Notes: generated by a model not told the origin, from the sequence alone. Shown: positions 9,301-18,019, counted from the first letter of the stretch. The stretch is 38,867 nt of DNA from Clostridiaceae bacterium (GCA_018384365.1 JAHAYX010000025.1:1-38867), one strand, 5' to 3'. Numbers and translations are program-made.

Positions 9301-12300
9301 TGGCTCTTTCTCCGCCTCCGAGGCGGAATTTATCCTGCGCGGCCCGGCGGACGAGTCCGTGCCCGCAAACAATGTCGAGGTGCGCGCCGCGCTTTTGGGC
9401 GGCGGTATCGTCGGCTATTGTGAAATGAGTACCTGCCTGCATATCCGGCAGTGCTGGAATACGGCCAATGTCTCACAGGCTGAAGTCCGGTTTGCCGGGC
9501 TTGCCTTGACGGACTATGTGGAGCTGCAGGAGCTTGCGGAGATGACCGGCACCTTCCTGGGCGGCATGATCGGCTTCAATCCGCCCGAGGCGGTGATTTC
9601 CGAAAGCCGCAGCAGCGGCGTTGTGAGTGCGGACAGTGTGATGGGCAGCATCTGCGGCCTGAATCTCGGACGTGTGGAGAACTGCACGGCCTCCGTGTCA
9701 CTGGGCGCGGCAGATACGGCCTTCATAGGCGGTATTGCCGGTGTGAACGGCGCCGGCGGTGTGATAGAGTCCTGCACTGTGGCGCAGGGCGTCGTCGTCA
9801 GCGGCAGTGATTATGTCGGCGGCGTGGCGGCGGTGAACCTGGGCAGGATACAGGACTGCATGCAGGATGCCGACGTGGTTGCGATCGGCAGCCAGACCGG
9901 CGGTGTGGCCGGTTTGAATAACGGCGAAATCCGGCTTTCCAAAGAAACCTATACTGCCGAGGTGCGCGGCGGAGACAACGTGGGCGGCGTGATCGGTCTG
10001 GCAATGGAGCAGAGCGTGCTCGTGCTGGAAAACGAGAACTGCCTGCCGCGCAAGTCCGCGCAGGTTTCGGGCGGACAGAATGTCGGCGGCGCGATCGGCA
10101 GCAACGCGGGCGAAGTGCAGGTGCCGGAGCAACTCTGCGCCGTAAACCACGCGGCGGTGCACGCTTCCTTTGGCTATGCCGGCGGCATTATTGGCTATCA
10201 GAATACAGAAAAGCTGCTGAAAAACATGGAAAACCGCGGCAGCGTTACAGCGGACTTGGGCTATGCGGGCGGTATTGCCGCCTATGCAGCGGCGGGCAGC
10301 GTTTTGGAGGGATGCGTGAACTATGCGTCTGTCTCCAATAACTACCGCGGCCATTCCACGCTGGAACAGCAGGCTGCCGGCATCGTTGCGGTCAATTACG
10401 GCACGCTTTTGAAATGCCGCGTTGTGGCGGAGGAGGAAACCGCCATCAGCGGCAGAGGTAATCTGGGCGGCGTTGCGGCGGAAAACCACGGCACGATCGA
10501 CGGCTGCACGGTGACGACGGCAGAAGCCGGAAAACTGATGATCTCCGGCCCGGCACTGTATATCGGCGGCATTGCCGGCGTGAACGGCCCGGACGCCGAG
10601 CTGCTGCGCAGCGCGGTCAGCGGCGCAGTTACCTTGGCCTCTGACGATGCACTGCCGGTGATCGGCGGTATCGTGGGCAAAAATCTGGGCGTTTTGGACG
10701 GAACCGACACCGTGGAAGGCACGGATGGCTCGACCATCGTTTCGGACTCCGTTGCGGCGCTTTCCATAACGGTTCCGGAGGCGCAGTATCTGGGCGGCGT
10801 ATGCGGCGACAACCAGGGCGTGATCCTCAGCTATTGCTTCAGCGGCACGCTGGAGGACAGCGGAAAAAGCGGTCCCGGACGCTGCATCGGCGGTATCGCC
10901 GGACGCAGCGGCGGAGAAAACAATGCAAAAATCGAGCACTGCCGTGTGCTGGCGCCTGTGGATGATGTGCTGATCCGTGCAAACGGCGTTTATACGGCAA
11001 CCAGCGCCGCGCCGCATACGGTGAAGGCAGAGACCTCAACCATAGCAGGCGGCATCTGCGGCGTAAACGCCGAAGGTTCGTTGCTTTGTAACGTCAGTGT
11101 GTCGGGAAGCGGCTCGTCTATCGTGCTGCAAAACGGTATTCTGGGCGGCGTGGTCGGCTATAACGCCGGCGATATCGAATATGCGGGTGCGTCTGCGTTC
11201 CTGCCGCTGTTTGACGATCCGGATCAGTATGAATCCCTCGAAGCACTGGATGCGGCGGCACAGGCGGCGTTTGAAGCATGGGTTGATCAGCCATATGAAT
11301 TGCAGCTGCTGCTGGATGACGGCGGAAACGGGCACGTGGCGGGCATCGCCGCGCTGAACGCGCCCTCCGGACTGCTGCAAAAGTGCGCCACAGGACGCTG
11401 GTATGTGCTGAACAACAGTACAGACCCGGACTCCACGGGCGGCGGCATGATCGGCCTGAACGAAGCGGAAAGAGAATTGACCATGCTGCTGAACTTTGCC
11501 GACGTGCAGCGGAGCCGGGTACATACAGCCGGCGGCGTGATCTGCCGTCAGGAAAACCGCACGGGCGGCGGCTGGCGGATCTCCGTCTGCGGCAACTACG
11601 GCAAAGTGGCGGATAACAGCGACGAAAGCACCTCCGCCGGCGTGATCGCCTGTCTGAAATATACCTGCGGCACGCTGGATCTCTGCTGGAACCGCGGCGA
11701 GACGACGGGCTCCGGCATCGTGGGAGAGGTATACCGCTTCGATTCCGGCGAGACATTGAATATTTCCTCCTGCGTCAATTACGGAAAAACCAAGTTTGCC
11801 GGCATTGTGTACAGCCTGCGCAGCTTCGACCCCTCGGACAGCATCGTCTGTAATATCGTGGACTGCGTCAACTACGGCGAGACAAGGACCGGAATCCTGG
11901 ATTCCGTGAAGGATAACAATGCCTACGCCTTGCAGATCCTGCGCTGCCGCAACTATGGCGCGTGCGAAAACGGCATTCTGGGCGAATCGGTATCGACGCC
12001 CCAAAACAGCACGGTGCAGGACTGCTTCAACATCCACGAAGAAACGAAAAATCCCATTGCCGGCGTGAGCGGCGCGCAGATACGCTGGAGCTATTATGTG
12101 GACAGCGCAACGTTTGAAAAACCCATGACGCTTTCAAACCTTGCAGGCGAAGATCATCCGGGAATCCGCCCGGTGATTCAGAAATATACCTTTTGGTTCG
12201 ACGGTGTTGAGTTCCCGGCGGACAAAACGGTTTCCGGCGGTCTGGGCCACCAGGGAAACGGGACCAAACCGGAATACCTGCTGGACGGCGATCCGGATAC

Positions 12301-15300
12301 GCGCTGGTCGTTCGACCGCGAAGCTGCTCAAAACCCTGTGCGGCTGGATATCAGCCTGAGCCAGTCGGCAGCCTTGCGCAGAATCGACTTCAACTGGTTT
12401 AATCCTTCGTCAAACAAGCGCGCCTATACCTACCATGTGACCGGCCGGAACGAGGCGGGCGAGTGGGTGAACCTGGCAAGCGGCAGTACGAGTAGGGATC
12501 TGGAGAACAATACCCGGACGTCTGCCGATATCACCGTCGGAATGATGTTTGACGAGATTCGTATCGAGTTTGACGGAACGAACCGGGATATCTCGCTCTA
12601 TGATGTGCAGCTGTTTGATACATATGGGAACTCAATTCTGCTGCAGCCGGAGGAAATGAACGGCGAATCCGCGTCCGGAACGCGTTTGTTTGCCGGTTCC
12701 GTTGCCAATCCGGGCGAGGATGAATACCCGGCCTATGCCGCAGTACTGAAACAGGACGAGACGACGCGGGATGAAATCCTTGCAAATCCGAAGCAGTACG
12801 GTCTTGAGAAGGATACGATCCTGAACGCTGAGGACGCGCATATCGGTACGGCGATTCTGCGTTTTGAAAGTGATGTGCAGACGACCGGGGATGTGTCGGA
12901 TCAGTATGTCCGGGAATATTATCTGCGCCTTTTGGCGGATGCGGGGCAGCAGGCACCGACTTCGGTGACGGCGATTTCGCGTGGCACGCTGAATCTGGTG
13001 CAGTGGGAGAGCAACGGTACGGTCGCCGGATATGAAACGGAGATTTATGTCTTTGCAGGCAGCGGGGCTGCGGAAAGTTTCCGGAATACGGAGGACGCAT
13101 CGCAGGCGACGGCACAGCTGACGGGTCTGAAAACCTATGGCGCAAGCGCGGTACAGTTTACGCGCGCCGAGCGTTGGCAGGGCGAGTACTTTGTCGCCCG
13201 CGTGAGGGCGCTTGGTTTGCAAAGCGCTTCCGCCTGGACGTACAGCCCGGTAACGGCGTTTACCGATCCGGTGCCGACACCGGTGATCCGGGCCGAATTG
13301 TTCCCCACTTCGGCGACAACGGACGGGAACAACGGCAGCTATGCGTATCGCTTCTGCGTGGAAAACGCCGATGCGATTGACGAAGCGGCGGCAGAACGGC
13401 CGTGGCGCGTGCGCGTGACGCTGGATAACAACGAAAGCAGCGCTTTTTATCTGGATGCGGAGCATCCCTATGTTTATACGACCAAAATGGCGAATGAATC
13501 CCGCCCGCTGACCGTGCAGGCGGAAATTCTGGATGAAAACGGGGAACTTTACAGCGCATCCAACAAATACTCAGAGCAAACGAACATGACAAGCCATACC
13601 AACACGCAGCTGCTGGTCTCCCTGGGTGATGTGACGGCGGCCTTCCAGGGCACGGAGGCGGATACGCTTACCTGCGCCGTCACGCTGCAGCGCGAAGGCT
13701 GCAGCGCGATCACCCCGATTTACCGTGTGGAGCTGGTCCGCGTGCAGGATGAGACGGAAACCGTTGTCGCTTATATGGATGTGTCGCTGCCCCAGACGGG
13801 TTCGGCGGTCACGGCAACGCTGCGCGATCTGCCGGCGGATTTGTTCCGCGAAGACAGCACGGTTTACGTTCGTGCATGGCTGGCAGAAGCCGGTATGGGT
13901 TCGACTTATCTGTACCACGCGCTCTCCGCTCCGGAGGAAACCGTCACAGATGTTTCTTCCGACGGAAAAACAGCCTATACGCATCGCTATCAGGCAACCT
14001 CAACGCTGCTTTGCAGCGGAATGAACGAACCGGAGTATACCTACAGCGTCGTGCTGGCGAACCGGAGTGATCTGGGACGCTTGTACGGACGAGACGACGT
14101 GCGTGTGCCGGTTCTGCTGCCGGCCCCGGTGCTGGAAGCGCCGGTTCTGGTGGCGGAAAACAACACTGCGGCTTATCTCTTCTCCTGGGATACGGATTTG
14201 GCGGACAGCGACGCACGCTATCACGTGACGGTCAGCGGTTTGCTGGAGGAAAAGATGCCCGATGGCAGCATACAGCAATCGGAGGTAATCCTGTATACCG
14301 GAACGGCACTTGCCGCACGCGAATTACTGCTGGACGGCACTGCATGGGATTACGAACAGGTAGTGTTCCGCGTTACCCGGCTCGGCAGCGCGGACGCGGA
14401 CGGAAACACCGTCACGCTGGGCTATACCACCAGCGAAACCTACACACTGGCGCGTCGTCTGCCGCAGATCGGCCGTCCGGTGGTCATACTTGCAAGTCTG
14501 AACGACCTGCTCTATACGGTGAGCTGGCGTTCCCTGCCCGACGAAACGGATTGCAGCGCTTATGCGCTGTATGCCGTGGATGAAAACGGGCAGACGGCGC
14601 TGTTGACCACGCTGCTTCTGGACGAGGCGGAGAAGACGACGGACACAAGCGTGGTCCGCAGGGTTGAGCGGATTGATCTGGAGCAGTACGCAGGCCGCCG
14701 GATCGAGATTTATCTTGTTGCGCTGGCCCGGGCGGGAAGCGGGCTTTACGATTCGCCCAGCGGCATCCCCTGTCCCGTCACGGTGCACAGCAGAATGCCT
14801 GCGGACGATCTGGTGATTACAAAAACATGGCAGGATGGGAAGGCACTGCTTGCCGCCGAATTCACCGGCGGCGGTCTGGGAATCCAGCTCACATCCGATC
14901 GGAACATCGCCGGGAACTATGTCGCGGCGGCGCTGCTTTACAAACAGCCGCCTGCAGCCGCCATCACGGCGGAGAACTGGAAAACCAGCGGGTATGACGC
15001 CGCAGTGGGGCTGGATGCGCCGCTGACGCTTGCGGCGGCCGGTGCCGAAAACGGCCGGTTCCGTTACACGGGCGCCTTCCGGAACATCGGCACGGAATAT
15101 GCCGGTTATACCGTGGTATTCCTGGTGCGCGGTACTTCCCAAACGGATATCAGCTCGGTCTGGACTGCTTCGCAGCCGTTTGCGCTGCCGAATATCCGGC
15201 TGGACAAGCCGGTACTCGCCCGGCAGTTGGTCTATCGCACGATCCGCGGCGCCGTTTACAACAATGATGCATATGTAGACGGGATACCGCTGGAAACCAG

Positions 15301-15739
15301 CAACTATTTCTACGCCGTATCCTGGTCGCTGCCGGTACAAAGCAGCGGATGCAGCGTCACGATCACCTATCAGAACGCATTTGCCGGTATGGAAACGGAA
15401 CGCTTTGTTTTAGAGTGCACGGACGGCCTGATTACCCTGACGCTGCAGGACGGCCGCAAGGTACCGCTGAGCAGCGAACCGCAGGATCTGACGCTTGCCA
15501 TGACCCTGCAGGGCAAGAGCGTGATCGACGGCAGCGAAAAATACTTCCGCTATCTGGTGCCGGCGGCTATTCAGACCGGCTGGAACGCCGATGGTGAGCT
15601 GGTCTGCACGCTGCTGCTGCCGGATCCGGAAACACTGATACACGGCGAGACTTTCACCTTTACGCAGAGCGTCCGCGTGACGGCAACCAGTCTGCGGGAA
15701 CAGTATGAACCATCGGAGGAAGCGGAGTTCCGCTTCTGA
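6383..15739 (+). CDS. Giant prepilin-like adhesin with GLUG repeats, discoidin-like and FnIII-like modules
   Basis: 3118 residues. The N-terminus is a class III prepilin leader: ten mostly basic residues, Gly11, then FTLVELLVVVAVMLVL with Glu at +5, so PilD should cut after Gly11 and N-methylate Phe12. Residues about 40-200 look like a pilin globular part. From about 500 to 1720 there are some thirty copies of a GLUG-type unit (YVGGIVGFN, FIGGIAGVN and variants) spaced mostly 30-60 residues apart, a beta-solenoid-like repeat. Residues about 1950-2085 resemble an F5/8 type C (discoidin) domain (LLDGDPDTRWSF, then LRRIDFNWF). From about 2190 to the end are fibronectin-III-like sandwiches (VTAISRGTLNLVQWESNG). 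No LPxTG motif or C-terminal membrane helix is seen, so the pilin helix is the only anchor. The start is TTG with AAAGGAGG 9 bases upstream. Normal pilins are 130-250 residues; this is probably a minor or tip subunit acting as an adhesin. Confidence 0.88.
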   Translation: MRSRNRKKNRGFTLVELLVVVAVMLVLASVLFFSITAWVNYSSFLNSESGAKSLYLSAQTALTYLDSRGGSEAFYASLRNPHEVSYTSGGQTVTKLVYALQDPAEIRALLEPYVYDASCFEHPICIEIDAETHTVYAVFYSVQAGALTYQTADGQNRHGTVSMANRDYASRKSVGLGYYSSEDIANVKLPGLKKLKITTLQLINDEQLQLQWATNASPEQINFELEFYTAAGRKLLEEPLRLAWGQTPAGERWLECGLGDESRRMYLVCRDGLFTLTLDAMMSAELAEKRTANDGTVVSILDLAAVEPDEMIYVQIKGSPVPDYEDTYTASSQIKSNSANPLYGNRSETDRISVTKFRHLYNIRSYPGEGGTVYTLEARSLVWTGTPVFVDTASDGPKTGAAFPAIPLLRRGDVFDGNARLGYALSEVALRAASVAAEEDAALGLFQNVQGRIENLRLTLVSLDTEESSAFVCAGAVAGRLQAGGALKNITVDGDIRAAVTGSDAPIGVGGVVGVAERAENAENLIDTVVMSGTVTGILPQTMPEIAGGAAWAAESDDTAAYAAGIGGVAGFSERSLAGVVNRAAVTGNTRVGGVAGCLCDSTAEDGAEPSIALTDSRNEALVLGSEEDGACIGGLIGYCWRAAFRDSSSEPEWEELPPQITQELLRGDYVGGIVGFNYYGTMTNCSTGAGGYILGRRHVGGIAGVYLGDLHDAVNAAAVIGWEYVGGITGSSAEGGRTNTVRSCVNNGIVLAGARYAGGIVGYNGAGSVINNCASCLYDYGDSKYQQALAWELRGDYAGGIAGYNNGSIRYSLDDASMQKENLAAIVIGRDYIGGIVGFNDTKGSIRVDYPIIGGKLNGRDFVGGYIGLNHAASVSENPVTVRPFGVTGRNFVGGVIGANIVTSEEAIQAVFAADNAMACITGEQYVGGLIGYQQTVRYDGANEAADFALLLDKIAASGETHTAFSMPERGIGSFSASEAEFILRGPADESVPANNVEVRAALLGGGIVGYCEMSTCLHIRQCWNTANVSQAEVRFAGLALTDYVELQELAEMTGTFLGGMIGFNPPEAVISESRSSGVVSADSVMGSICGLNLGRVENCTASVSLGAADTAFIGGIAGVNGAGGVIESCTVAQGVVVSGSDYVGGVAAVNLGRIQDCMQDADVVAIGSQTGGVAGLNNGEIRLSKETYTAEVRGGDNVGGVIGLAMEQSVLVLENENCLPRKSAQVSGGQNVGGAIGSNAGEVQVPEQLCAVNHAAVHASFGYAGGIIGYQNTEKLLKNMENRGSVTADLGYAGGIAAYAAAGSVLEGCVNYASVSNNYRGHSTLEQQAAGIVAVNYGTLLKCRVVAEEETAISGRGNLGGVAAENHGTIDGCTVTTAEAGKLMISGPALYIGGIAGVNGPDAELLRSAVSGAVTLASDDALPVIGGIVGKNLGVLDGTDTVEGTDGSTIVSDSVAALSITVPEAQYLGGVCGDNQGVILSYCFSGTLEDSGKSGPGRCIGGIAGRSGGENNAKIEHCRVLAPVDDVLIRANGVYTATSAAPHTVKAETSTIAGGICGVNAEGSLLCNVSVSGSGSSIVLQNGILGGVVGYNAGDIEYAGASAFLPLFDDPDQYESLEALDAAAQAAFEAWVDQPYELQLLLDDGGNGHVAGIAALNAPSGLLQKCATGRWYVLNNSTDPDSTGGGMIGLNEAERELTMLLNFADVQRSRVHTAGGVICRQENRTGGGWRISVCGNYGKVADNSDESTSAGVIACLKYTCGTLDLCWNRGETTGSGIVGEVYRFDSGETLNISSCVNYGKTKFAGIVYSLRSFDPSDSIVCNIVDCVNYGETRTGILDSVKDNNAYALQILRCRNYGACENGILGESVSTPQNSTVQDCFNIHEETKNPIAGVSGAQIRWSYYVDSATFEKPMTLSNLAGEDHPGIRPVIQKYTFWFDGVEFPADKTVSGGLGHQGNGTKPEYLLDGDPDTRWSFDREAAQNPVRLDISLSQSAALRRIDFNWFNPSSNKRAYTYHVTGRNEAGEWVNLASGSTSRDLENNTRTSADITVGMMFDEIRIEFDGTNRDISLYDVQLFDTYGNSILLQPEEMNGESASGTRLFAGSVANPGEDEYPAYAAVLKQDETTRDEILANPKQYGLEKDTILNAEDAHIGTAILRFESDVQTTGDVSDQYVREYYLRLLADAGQQAPTSVTAISRGTLNLVQWESNGTVAGYETEIYVFAGSGAAESFRNTEDASQATAQLTGLKTYGASAVQFTRAERWQGEYFVARVRALGLQSASAWTYSPVTAFTDPVPTPVIRAELFPTSATTDGNNGSYAYRFCVENADAIDEAAAERPWRVRVTLDNNESSAFYLDAEHPYVYTTKMANESRPLTVQAEILDENGELYSASNKYSEQTNMTSHTNTQLLVSLGDVTAAFQGTEADTLTCAVTLQREGCSAITPIYRVELVRVQDETETVVAYMDVSLPQTGSAVTATLRDLPADLFREDSTVYVRAWLAEAGMGSTYLYHALSAPEETVTDVSSDGKTAYTHRYQATSTLLCSGMNEPEYTYSVVLANRSDLGRLYGRDDVRVPVLLPAPVLEAPVLVAENNTAAYLFSWDTDLADSDARYHVTVSGLLEEKMPDGSIQQSEVILYTGTALAARELLLDGTAWDYEQVVFRVTRLGSADADGNTVTLGYTTSETYTLARRLPQIGRPVVILASLNDLLYTVSWRSLPDETDCSAYALYAVDENGQTALLTTLLLDEAEKTTDTSVVRRVERIDLEQYAGRRIEIYLVALARAGSGLYDSPSGIPCPVTVHSRMPADDLVITKTWQDGKALLAAEFTGGGLGIQLTSDRNIAGNYVAAALLYKQPPAAAITAENWKTSGYDAAVGLDAPLTLAAAGAENGRFRYTGAFRNIGTEYAGYTVVFLVRGTSQTDISSVWTASQPFALPNIRLDKPVLARQLVYRTIRGAVYNNDAYVDGIPLETSNYFYAVSWSLPVQSSGCSVTITYQNAFAGMETERFVLECTDGLITLTLQDGRKVPLSSEPQDLTLAMTLQGKSVIDGSEKYFRYLVPAAIQTGWNADGELVCTLLLPDPETLIHGETFTFTQSVRVTATSLREQYEPSEEAEFRF

Positions 15740-15758
15740 CGGAGAAAGGAGCAGCCGA

Positions 15759-16502
15759 ATGCAATCCGGTATAATCAAACGGCAGTGCAGACAGACGCGC
15801 GGTGCGGCGATGATTCTGGTGCTGTGCATTCTGGCTGTCTTCTTCGCGTTGGGAATCAGTCTGCTGATGGCGGCGTCCTCACTCAATGCGGCGGCGCAGC
15901 AGAAGCTGAAGCAGGAATATTGCTATGAACTGGCGAAATCCTTCAGCTTTGCCCTGCGAGACCAGCTGGATGCCTCTGATGGCGACGAAAGCAAGCAGGT
16001 GGAGACAACCACCGTGGAATCCGCGGAGAATACGCTGCCGGAGACGATCTTCCTGCTGACAAACCGGCTCGATTATGCGGACGAAGCCATCAATGCCACG
16101 TGTTTCCTTTCAACAGGCGAAACGCTGGGCGAAGACTATGGCACGGTTTCCGTTTCACTGCGCAAGGAGGAATATACCGACGCCGGCGCCACGGAAGACG
16201 CGCAGTATGACTGTATGCTGTACATCACGGTGCGTGTGGAGAAATACGGCACGAGCTTTGACTATACCACCGTGTATCTGCGGCAGATCGAGGAAAAAAC
16301 GGAAGGCGAATTACAGTACTACTATAAGGGCCGTCCGGTTGCACCGCATGGTTCTCTCGGGTCCAATAGCTGGTTTTATCTGGACGGAGATAAGGAAAAA
16401 GTGAAAGAAAATAACATTTATCCCGACAAAGTAACTGTGGTGGGCGGCGATTCGGTAAGCACCAAATATTCCTTCTGGTACCAGAACGGAGGCCCATCAT
16501 GA
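15759..16502 (+). CDS. GspK/PilX-like minor pilin
   Basis: 247 residues. A 15-residue basic leader ending in RG is followed by AAMILVLCILAVFFALGISL, a pilin-type hydrophobic helix without the Glu at position +5. Missing Glu5 is characteristic of the GspK/PilX class, the pseudopilin at the tip of the fibre complex. The rest is a polar, Glu/Asp/Tyr-rich extracytoplasmic domain. ATG at 15759 is chosen because GAGAAAGGAG lies just upstream and it falls 20 bases after the giant gene's stop; an earlier in-frame ATG lies inside that gene. It overlaps the next gene by 4 bases (ATGA), implying translational coupling. Confidence 0.75.
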   Translation: MQSGIIKRQCRQTRGAAMILVLCILAVFFALGISLLMAASSLNAAAQQKLKQEYCYELAKSFSFALRDQLDASDGDESKQVETTTVESAENTLPETIFLLTNRLDYADEAINATCFLSTGETLGEDYGTVSVSLRKEEYTDAGATEDAQYDCMLYITVRVEKYGTSFDYTTVYLRQIEEKTEGELQYYYKGRPVAPHGSLGSNSWFYLDGDKEKVKENNIYPDKVTVVGGDSVSTKYSFWYQNGGPS

Positions 16503-16801
16503 AAAATACACGCGGAATGACGCTGGTGGAAGTCCTTGCGGCCTTTACGGTGCTGCTGGTGGCGGCAAGCGTGTTTGTCACCTGCCTGGCCTCGGCAAAC
16601 CGTCAGGCTCTGCGCGCCGAAGAAACGCGAAGGCAGGTCTATGAAATTGTGCAGGACAATGCAGGCACCAGCTATCAAAACGGCGCTGCCCGGGGCGATA
16701 CGGTGACCTATACGTTCCGCTATGAAGGGCTGCCGCCCATCCGGGTGACGGTGAACGGCGGCAATCACAACGGCGTACCGGTGTTTTTACCGGAAAACTG
16801 A
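16499..16801 (+). CDS. Small type IV minor prepilin (GspI/PilV-like)
   Basis: 100 residues. The short leader MKNTRG is followed by MTLVEVLAAFTVLLVAASVF with Glu at +5, a canonical substrate for the prepilin peptidase encoded at 18523. The globular part is only about 65 residues with a strand-rich end (DTVTYTFRYEGLPPIRVTV), close to the small GspI class. It starts inside the preceding stop codon (ATGA overlap). It is likely a component of the minor-pilin tip complex with its two neighbours. Confidence 0.8.
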   Translation: MKNTRGMTLVEVLAAFTVLLVAASVFVTCLASANRQALRAEETRRQVYEIVQDNAGTSYQNGAARGDTVTYTFRYEGLPPIRVTVNGGNHNGVPVFLPEN

Positions 16802-16817
16802 GGAAGGAGGCGCGCCA

Positions 16818-17444
16818 ATGCGCACAGGGCGAAAGCATACCGGCGGCATGACGCTGGTGGAAATGCTGGCGAGTCTTGGACTGCTGGCACTGTTGATGCT
16901 CAGCGCAGTGACGCTGCTGCTCAGCTTTTTCAATGCGTTTTCCCATCTGCGGCAGCTGCAGAGCGATCAAACCATCGCCGATACGCTGGCGGAAAAAACC
17001 GCGTCGCAGCTGCGCGGCGCAACTGTCATTGCCGATCCCGCAGGCGGCGAAAGCGTGGCTTTTGTCAACCGCGACGGCTATGTGGTGCTGATCTCCACTG
17101 GCGGATTTTCGGGCACGGTGCCTCCCGCAAAGGCGGACAGCGGCGGCACGGGCACGGCCTATGATTTTCCGGCCGGACGCGCCGCGCAGCTTTACTGCAC
17201 AAACAGCTCGGACGGCTATCGGCCCGCCGCCGCGCGCGGCTTTGACGGCTGGTTCGGTACGGAGTTTTACATGGGCCGCACGGTGCACTTCGCTTTTTCG
17301 CTGCAGCGCAGCGGTTCGGCGGCCAACTGCCTCACGCTTGCCATTACCCTGTCGGGCGGCGGGCGTGCGGAGTATGTCAGTACCCACAGCATTGACCTGA
17401 GCAATACCCCACAGATTGTTTCCCTCGCTCCGGCGCAGGAATGA
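16818..17444 (+). CDS. Type IV minor prepilin (GspJ/PilW-like)
   Basis: 208 residues. Leader MRTGRKHTGG, then MTLVEMLASLGLLALLMLSA with Glu at +5, followed by an amphipathic helix (FFNAFSHLRQLQSDQTIADT) and a beta-rich globular domain. Size and place after the I-like gene match GspJ/PilW, which joins GspI and GspK at the tip in type II secretion systems. A GGAAGGAGG site overlaps the end of the preceding gene. Two Cys in the globular part (YCTN, ANCLT) could form a disulfide. Confidence 0.78.
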   Translation: MRTGRKHTGGMTLVEMLASLGLLALLMLSAVTLLLSFFNAFSHLRQLQSDQTIADTLAEKTASQLRGATVIADPAGGESVAFVNRDGYVVLISTGGFSGTVPPAKADSGGTGTAYDFPAGRAAQLYCTNSSDGYRPAAARGFDGWFGTEFYMGRTVHFAFSLQRSGSAANCLTLAITLSGGGRAEYVSTHSIDLSNTPQIVSLAPAQE

Positions 17445-17480
17445 GCGCCCGGCGCCTGTGCTTTTTTACTTGTTCAGATT

Positions 17481-17506
17481 CGCGCTGGTCCACGAAGCGC
17501 GTTTTT
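17481..17506 (+). terminator. Terminator-like hairpin (possible attenuator) before the major pilin
   Basis: CGCGCT and AGCGCG pair around a 9-base loop and are followed by five T. It lies between the minor-pilin genes and the major pilin, 40 bases before that gene's start. No convincing promoter is visible between the hairpin and the start codon; a TTGATA/TATAAA pair has a 15-base spacer and overlaps the ribosome site. Partial termination that is read through is the simplest reading. Confidence 0.5.
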
Positions 17507-17545
17507 GATAAATTTCCCCATATCATATAAAAAGGAGAATGACCC

Positions 17546-17968
17546 ATGACTGAGAAACTTGTTTCCATGCGCAACAAAAAAGGTTTCACCCTCGTTGAGC
17601 TGCTGGTTGTCATCGTTATCATGTGCATCCTGGCGGCGATCCTGATCCCGACCTTCGCAAGCTACATTAAGAAAGCCGAAAACGCCACCATCGTTGCAGA
17701 AGCCAGAGCCGCACACGTTGCCCTGTCTGTTGTCTGCCAGGAAGCAAAGCTGTCGGATGAAGATTTTGCAGCAAGTGACGATTATGCTGTGGATGCCGCT
17801 GCTGTAAAGGACCTTGCGAATGTTACGGGTGTTGTATCGGATGTTGCTGTTGATGACAACGGCACTGTTACCGGCTTTACGTATACCAATGACGGTAAGA
17901 CTGTTACCTGGGCAAGCACTGACAACCAGTACAGACTGGGTGAAGTTGACGAGTCCGAAGCGGGCTAA
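17546..17968 (+). CDS. Major type IV prepilin
   Basis: 140 residues. A 13-residue leader ending KKG is followed by FTLVELLVVIVIMCILAAIL and the pilin spine TFASYIKKAENATIVAEARA, the best pilin consensus of the cluster. The globular part is small and acidic (DEDFAASDDYAVDAAAV), with VTGFTYTNDGKTVTW strands at the end. It has a strong ribosome site (AAAAAGGAG) and relatively many GTT/GCT codons compared with its GC-rich neighbours, as expected for an abundant protein. Hairpins flank it on both sides, so its mRNA level can be set separately from the rest. I infer it is the main shaft subunit. Confidence 0.85.
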   Translation: MTEKLVSMRNKKGFTLVELLVVIVIMCILAAILIPTFASYIKKAENATIVAEARAAHVALSVVCQEAKLSDEDFAASDDYAVDAAAVKDLANVTGVVSDVAVDDNGTVTGFTYTNDGKTVTWASTDNQYRLGEVDESEAG

Positions 17969-17990
17969 TCCCAACCCCCTGTAACCTGAA

Positions 17991-18019
17991 ATCCTGCCCG
18001 CGCGCGGCGCGGGCAGGAT
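17991..18019 (+). promoter_or_regulatory. Strong GC hairpin after the major pilin, no T tract
   Basis: ATCCTGCCCGCGC pairs perfectly with GCGCGGGCAGGAT (13 bp) around a 3-base loop. The following bases are C-rich, so it is not a classical terminator. It more likely protects the 3' end of the pilin message or pauses polymerase, giving more pilin than downstream machinery mRNA. Confidence 0.55.

Noticed and set aside
7766-9442. 558-codon open frame on the minus strand inside the giant prepilin gene
   Set aside because: It is the mirror of GC-rich repeat codons; it is Ala/His/Asp/Arg-rich with no ribosome site or domain.
7900-11540. CRISPR-like repeated words in the giant gene
   Set aside because: The repeats are in-frame protein motifs of variable spacing, not identical 25-36 base repeats with unique spacers.
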